Source: Bacillota bacterium
GTDB taxonomy: Bacteria > Bacillota > Clostridia > Lachnospirales > Bianqueaceae
Length of the DNA: 9,036 bases
NCBI GenBank assembly: GCA_017474705.1
Contig: JAFVHC010000036.1
Span: 1-9,036, forward strand
Direction: 5' to 3'
The notes beneath the pieces were generated by a model. That model was not told where the DNA came from. It worked only from the letters and a program-made list of their open reading frames with translations, and made no database searches. Within the stretch, counting starts at the first letter, position 1, and each line of letters starts with the position of its first letter. Both the position numbers and the translations under genes were made by a program. This document shows positions 5,799 to 9,036 of this stretch, one piece after another.

Positions 5799-6671
5799 GC
5801 CCTGCGCCAGCAGCGCTTTCATTTCTTCTACAGTAAAATAGTATTTATCTCCGCAATAATGGCAGCTCATCTCGATGGTCTCACCCTCGTCGATCATCTG
5901 CTGTAACTCTGCTTCTCCTACGCTCAACAATGCCCGTGAAACACGATCCTTGTTGCAGTCGCAGTGGAAGCAGATTTCTTTTTTATCCAGGATATGATAC
6001 CCAAAATCTGACAGAAGGACGTCCAGCAGTTCCTCCGGTGTATGCTCCATGGCGAAATACTCTGTTACGGGCATGAAGTTGGAGACGATCTCCTGCAGAG
6101 CTTCAGCCGTTTCATCGGAAGCCCCGGGCATCATCTGCAGGATAAATCCGCCGGCTGTCCAAACCGTCTGGTCCTTGCGGACCAATACACCCAGCGCGAC
6201 CGCAGACGGCACCTGTTCAGAAGTCGTGAAATAATACGCGAGGTCCTCTGCGATCTCACTGGAGACCAAGTGCGTACGGCCGATATACGGTTCTTTCAGG
6301 CCGATGTCCTTGATGATGCTCATCACACCCAATCCGACCGCACCGCCGACATCCAGTTTGCCTTTATCATTCAATGGCAGATCCACGTCCGGATGATGGA
6401 CATATCCTTTGACTTCTCCATTGCAGTTCGAGACCGCCACGATCCGCTCTACCGGGCCGTTCCCGTCGATCTGGATCGTTATGGACTCGTTTTCATCCTT
6501 CAACTGCCAGCCCATCAAGGCTGCAGCCGTCATCGTACGGCCCAGGGCCGCAGTGATCACGGGTGACGTCCCGTGTCTTCTTCTAGCTTCTTCCACTGTC
6601 TGCGTCGTCACCGCTGCATATGCTGCGATCTGCCCATCAGCTGCTGTCGCGCGGATCATATAATCCTGCAT
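5781..6671 (-). CDS. hslO: Hsp33 redox-regulated chaperone
   Basis: Hsp33 is a cytosolic holdase that is inactive while its four cysteines bind zinc and is switched on by oxidation plus unfolding. From ATG at 6671 the protein has 296 residues, typical length, starting MQDYMIRATAADG. Other marks are 'TAALGRTMTAAALMG' near 40-54, 'ISIQIDGNGPV'-like 'ITIQIDGNGPVERIVAVS' near 64-81, 'GYVHHP' (89-94), and the C-terminal zinc centre: CxC at Cys237/Cys239 and CxxC at Cys270/Cys273. An extra Cys234 sits just before the CxC. A TTG at 6677 is in frame, but GAGGA (6683-6679) is seven bases from the ATG and only one from the TTG, so ATG is preferred. It follows the methyltransferase stop by 18 bases and should share its transcript. 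Confidence 0.95.
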   Translation of the reverse strand: MQDYMIRATAADGQIAAYAAVTTQTVEEARRRHGTSPVITAALGRTMTAAALMGWQLKDENESITIQIDGNGPVERIVAVSNCNGEVKGYVHHPDVDLPLNDKGKLDVGGAVGLGVMSIIKDIGLKEPYIGRTHLVSSEIAEDLAYYFTTSEQVPSAVALGVLVRKDQTVWTAGGFILQMMPGASDETAEALQEIVSNFMPVTEYFAMEHTPEELLDVLLSDFGYHILDKKEICFHCDCNKDRVSRALLSVGEAELQQMIDEGETIEMSCHYCGDKYYFTVEEMKALLAQGKKDQD

Positions 6672-6689
6672 GATCAAATCCTCATTTCT

Positions 6690-7430
6690 CTATTTCTTGC
6701 GAATGCTAAAATGCACTCTTTCTGCATCCGGTCCAGGCGCTTTCAATGATAATTCATCGTACAGCCCTTCTTCCTCGAAGCCTGCTTCCTCAAAGCAAGT
6801 CCGGATCTCCTCTATACTGTAAGCCTTCTGGATATGGATCTCTTCGTACCGGAGATATCGATCCTGCTCTTCCTCTACGAAAAACGTGACCTGGTATTCA
6901 TTCTCCCGTGTTTCCGGATCATAATAGTTCTGCCAGATGAACGCCGCATCATCATAAGTATCCGCGTACGTGTTTTCCGCAAGCACCTGTTCATACTTAT
7001 ACAGTGTATTGATGTCGAAGACGAACGTTCCTCCGCTTTCCAGATATGCGCCGACCGCCCGGAACACTCGTTTCAGATCCTCAGGATCCGTGATATAGTT
7101 CAGACTGTCGCAAGTACAGACGGCCGCATCTACCGTACCGAAAAGCTCAAGTTCCCGCATATCCTGATGGATCCAAAGAATATGCAGTCCCTCTCTGGCA
7201 GATTTTTCCTGTGCCTCTTCCAGCATTTCGATGGAAAGATTCGCTCCGATCATATCATAGCCGCGGCGGCTGAGTTCGATCGCAAGTCCGCCGGTTCCGC
7301 ACGCCAGATCCAGAACCAGATCCGGCCGCACTCCGTGTTTTTGCCAAAGGCTCTCTATATGGTCTGCCCAGGTCTCATAAGGGACTGTTTCCATGAATTC
7401 ATCGTAGACACGGGCAAATTCCTGATACAT
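6690..7430 (-). CDS. Class I SAM-dependent methyltransferase
   Basis: The 246-residue protein is a Rossmann-fold methyltransferase of the Methyltransf_25 type; the substrate is unknown. It opens with 'MYQEFARVYDEFM', common in small-molecule methyltransferases of this group. Motif I 'LDLACGTGG' is at 40-48, 'GANLSIEML' at 62-70, 'DSLNYI' at 107-112 (post-I/motif IV region), and 'GGTFVFDINT' after it. The second-strand position that normally carries an Asp or Glu for the SAM ribose (as in 'GVDLS') is Asn64 here. The ATG at 7430 is chosen because GAGGTG (7437-7442) lies six bases upstream and a good promoter precedes it; a longer reading to 7523 would cross that promoter and overlap the upstream gene. 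It heads a unit with hslO. Confidence 0.88.
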   Translation of the reverse strand: MYQEFARVYDEFMETVPYETWADHIESLWQKHGVRPDLVLDLACGTGGLAIELSRRGYDMIGANLSIEMLEEAQEKSAREGLHILWIHQDMRELELFGTVDAAVCTCDSLNYITDPEDLKRVFRAVGAYLESGGTFVFDINTLYKYEQVLAENTYADTYDDAAFIWQNYYDPETRENEYQVTFFVEEEQDRYLRYEEIHIQKAYSIEEIRTCFEEAGFEEEGLYDELSLKAPGPDAERVHFSIRKK

Positions 7431-7461
7431 TCTGTTCACCTCGCATTTATCATCATCGTGT

Positions 7462-7490
7462 ATTGTATCATACTTCAGCCGAAAGGTAAA
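7462..7490 (-). promoter_or_regulatory. Promoter for the methyltransferase-hslO unit
   Basis: TTTACC (7490-7485) and TACAAT (7467-7462) on the minus strand are 17 bases apart, with an extended -10 TGA. Its upstream half lies inside the last codons of the DUF6382-like gene (stop 7475-7477). No terminator separates the two units, so pilus-locus transcripts may also read into these genes. Confidence 0.65.
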
Positions 7491-8149
7491 GCGGCCTGTC
7501 TTCTGTGAAAGAACAGTTTCCAAAAACGCGCATGCTCCTTTTGAGGCTCTGGCTCGTCCTCCGGGATGACTTCTTCATGCGGGATACTTGCAGAGATGCG
7601 CATACGTTCTCTTTCGATAAACTCTTTAAGGCTGAGCGTTTCAGCTGCCAGCTCAGGTCCTGCACGGTACAGCCTATGCAGGAACAGGATCGTTTCTTCA
7701 TTTTCCCAATGATCAGTCAGACAAAAGCGCATTAATTGAGAACAAAGGCCATTCAAAAACACGCCCCGATCCGATGAAAACGACCGGTCCGGAACATATA
7801 TGCCCTGCAGTTTCTGTCTGTCAGCATCCCAGACCCAGCAGGACCAATCCCAATACCATCGGTTTCGATCCAGCAAAGAATCCTCCGTGATCTCAGAATG
7901 CCTGTCCAAAGCTTCCAGCAGTTCCAGGATCTCCGGAACTGATGGCCGTCCGGCACCAAATCTGTTCAACGTCTTTTGCGGATCAGCTTCGTAGATGGAT
8001 CTGCCATTCTGTACGGTATTGGGGAGACACCCGGAATGCATCTCTTTCAGCAAGATCTGCTGCTGATACTGGATCTGTGTGCGTGGATCAGGTTCATATT
8101 CGATCCACCGCTTATCGTTCTGCTCATTTATGATCAGTGATTCTTTCAT
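7475..8149 (-). CDS. DUF6382-like protein of a Tad/pilus locus, without FHA domain
   Basis: The 224-residue product resembles the N-terminal DUF6382 module that usually precedes an FHA phosphopeptide-binding domain in pilus-linked proteins of Clostridia. The similarity is one of layout: an N-terminal 'IEYEPDP', a helical 'VPEILELLEALDR' segment (about 71-83), 'LLDRNRWYWD....VWD' (about 92-108), and a helical 'ENEETILFLHRLYRAGP' stretch. After about residue 180 comes an acidic linker ('PEDEPEPQKE') and a basic-aromatic end ('FWKLFFHRRQ'), and then the protein stops where an FHA domain would be expected. No transmembrane helix is seen. The ATG at 8149 overlaps the TGA of the prepilin peptidase (ATGA), which favours coupling; an upstream ATG at 8170 has no ribosome binding site. 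The family call is tentative. Confidence 0.5.
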   Translation of the reverse strand: MKESLIINEQNDKRWIEYEPDPRTQIQYQQQILLKEMHSGCLPNTVQNGRSIYEADPQKTLNRFGAGRPSVPEILELLEALDRHSEITEDSLLDRNRWYWDWSCWVWDADRQKLQGIYVPDRSFSSDRGVFLNGLCSQLMRFCLTDHWENEETILFLHRLYRAGPELAAETLSLKEFIERERMRISASIPHEEVIPEDEPEPQKEHARFWKLFFHRRQAALPFG

Positions 8150-8592
8150 ATTCCTGCTTTTCCTTTCCATAGTATGGCTAAACCGACCGCCTCAAATCCG
8201 AGTGTGATCCATGGGACGAATGGGAACCTGTTCTTTCGTCCCCGGAACCCGTAACGCAGGATCCCAAAAACAGCAGCAGAAAGGAATGATAATAGCAACG
8301 TCCAAAGCAGGGTCTCCCCCGTCCTCCAGAACGGCATGGCTATCAACAGCCAGACGTCACCGCTTCCGATCCCATTGCCGGAAGCTTTACCTGCCAGCCA
8401 GAGACTGAGCCATACCCACAGACTCAGCAGACACTGCAGCAAGAACACAGATCGCTCCATCAGCAGCACTCGTGCCGATCCGCAAAGGAAGAAACCTATA
8501 AGACCACTCATAGGGATCCTCCCGCTCTTCAGATCACAGACGGACAGCCAGAACAACAAGACCCCGGCGATCACTTCACTTACCCAAACCAT
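8146..8592 (-). CDS. Short A24-type prepilin peptidase (CpaA/TadV-like)
   Basis: This membrane aspartic protease should cleave the leader peptide of pilin precursors. The 148-residue protein has several hydrophobic spans and both family aspartates: Asp20 in 'CDLKSGRIP' (first Asp followed by the R-x-P type turn) and Asp79 in 'GSGDVWLL' (76-83, the GxGD motif). The late 'FPFVPWITLG' (123-132) is the usual end segment. The N-terminal methylase half of PilD-type enzymes is absent, as in TadV/CpaA. I start it at ATG 8592, which has GGAGGTGG just upstream and overlaps the preceding gene by 13 bases; a longer start at 8619 has a poorer ribosome binding site. The gene sits between a TadE-like gene and the DUF6382-like gene, which supports a Tad pilus role. 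Confidence 0.88.
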   Translation of the reverse strand: MVWVSEVIAGVLLFWLSVCDLKSGRIPMSGLIGFFLCGSARVLLMERSVFLLQCLLSLWVWLSLWLAGKASGNGIGSGDVWLLIAMPFWRTGETLLWTLLLSFLSAAVFGILRYGFRGRKNRFPFVPWITLGFEAVGLAILWKGKAGI

Positions 8593-9036
8593 TCTCCACC
8601 TCCGATGCAGATCTGACATGGCTGATATCCACCGCTGCAGATCTCATCCCAGGTGATCGTACTGATCTGCCCACCGATATGATAGCAGTCCGGCGCATGA
8701 TACCGTGTACCTCCATTTGTTATGACGACCGCATGTCCGATATGATCCTTACAATATCTGCAAGCTGTATAACCCTTTGCCTGTGCTTCACCGACCGACA
8801 TCGTCTTCAGGGATTTATCGATCAAATAACAGGACGCTGTATGATAGTGCGTGCCATTCTGGATCCGATAATAGACTCCTGAAATATCCTGTGATCCCTG
8901 TTCGTTATCTTCCCCGGCATCGTTCCCTGCTAATCTGCATCCGGTGAACTTACGAGCAGTCACGGATATCATGACAGGCCTCAGAGCAGCAAATCTGCTA
9001 TTGAAGGGGAATGTCAGCTCGTACAGCAACGTCAGA
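8580..9036 (-). CDS. TadE-like protein with tandem His/Cys repeats (5' end cut by window edge)
   Basis: The frame is open to the right edge (the codons before the apparent start at 9029 are CTG-ACG, and 9029 itself is TTG), so this is the C-terminal part of a longer protein. The visible start 'LYELTFPFNSRFAALRPV....ARKFTG' resembles the strand-rich end of TadE/TadG-like pseudopilins in Clostridia, which often end with an 'R.WTG' segment. After an acidic linker come two copies of a unit of about 41 residues (counting from 9029: 53-93 and 101-141). Each has G-T-x-Y-H, then C-Y, then GY-x-x-C-x-x-C or GY-x-P-C-x-x-C, giving one His and three Cys per copy, a plausible zinc site. Related His/Cys tails are known to me in pilus-locus proteins of this class, usually as one copy. 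The stop is read 13 bases inside the prepilin peptidase gene. Confidence 0.65.
   Translation of the reverse strand, partial: LTLLYELTFPFNSRFAALRPVMISVTARKFTGCRLAGNDAGEDNEQGSQDISGVYYRIQNGTHYHTASCYLIDKSLKTMSVGEAQAKGYTACRYCKDHIGHAVVITNGGTRYHAPDCYHIGGQISTITWDEICSGGYQPCQICIGGGEWFG
8607..8873 (-). repeat. Tandem protein-level repeat (two His/Cys units)
   Basis: Unit 1 is encoded at 8873-8751 and unit 2 at 8729-8607, with about seven residues between them. Shared pattern: V/Y-x-I-x-N-G-x-x-YH-x-x-x-C-Y-x-I, then T and GY-x-x-C-x-x-C. The DNA of the two copies is clearly diverged, so the duplication is old. Confidence 0.7.

Noticed and set aside
6672..6677. TTG start two codons upstream of the hslO ATG
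   Set aside because: It would lie one base from the ribosome binding site, while the ATG at 6671 is seven bases away.
6834..7508. Plus-strand open frame (224 codons) opposite the methyltransferase
   Set aside because: Antisense to a gene with clear SAM-binding motifs; no promoter or ribosome binding site.
7431..7523. Longer methyltransferase reading starting at 7523
   Set aside because: It would include the promoter region and overlap the upstream gene; the ATG at 7430 has GAGGTG at proper spacing and the usual N-terminal sequence.
8593..8619. Longer prepilin peptidase start at 8619
   Set aside because: It adds nine polar residues before the first span and has a weaker ribosome binding site than the ATG at 8592 with GGAGGTGG.

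Overview
The window looks like a chromosomal, mostly housekeeping stretch from a Gram-positive anaerobe (Bacillota, class Clostridia; a Lachnospiraceae-like member is my best guess). This is inferred from the Clostridia-style CobT ('ADNGV..EGV'), DUF1934, DUF3783, Hsp33 with a CxC/CxxC zinc centre, a Tad-type pilus gene tail, strong AGGAGG ribosome binding sites, and roughly balanced base composition. Most genes lie on the minus strand. Only one unknown membrane-anchored gene, one tRNA and DUF3783 lie on the plus strand.

Layout from left to right: (1) 1-1468 (minus) is the start of a cobalamin lower-ligand assembly operon, cobT followed by cobU, which runs off the left edge. (2) 1440-1552 is a compact divergent promoter region. 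(3) 1553-2140 (plus) is an unrecognised 195-residue single-span protein that converges on ddl-DUF1934 at a bidirectional terminator. (4) 2158-3751 (minus) is D-Ala-D-Ala ligase translationally coupled to a DUF1934 protein, with a near-consensus promoter. (5) 3775-4356 (minus) is a small flavodoxin-like protein with its own promoter, a 5'-leader stem-loop and a terminator. (6) 4374-5126 (minus) is cutC. (7) 5192-5798 (plus) is a strong promoter, tRNA-Leu(CAG), a terminator, and a DUF3783 gene so close behind that it may depend on read-through from the tRNA. (8) 5781-7490 (minus) is a class I methyltransferase followed by hslO (Hsp33). (9) 7475-9036 (minus) is the end of a Tad/type IV pilus-like cluster: a 5'-truncated TadE-like protein with tandem His/Cys repeats, a short A24 prepilin peptidase, and a DUF6382-like protein lacking the FHA domain usual for that family. 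The three genes overlap one another at their stop/start junctions.

I see no CRISPR array, transposase, phage gene, toxin-antitoxin pair or riboswitch, and no clear new defence or biosynthetic system. The points most worth a second look are the tandem His/Cys repeats in the pilus-locus protein, the flavodoxin-like protein with a degenerate FMN loop and a CxC motif next to cutC, the tRNA-Leu leader that resembles the tRNA's own variable arm, terminators built over stop codons, and a marked excess of GATC across the whole window (about 125 by hand count). Promoters were assigned by eye from -35/-10 matches and spacing.
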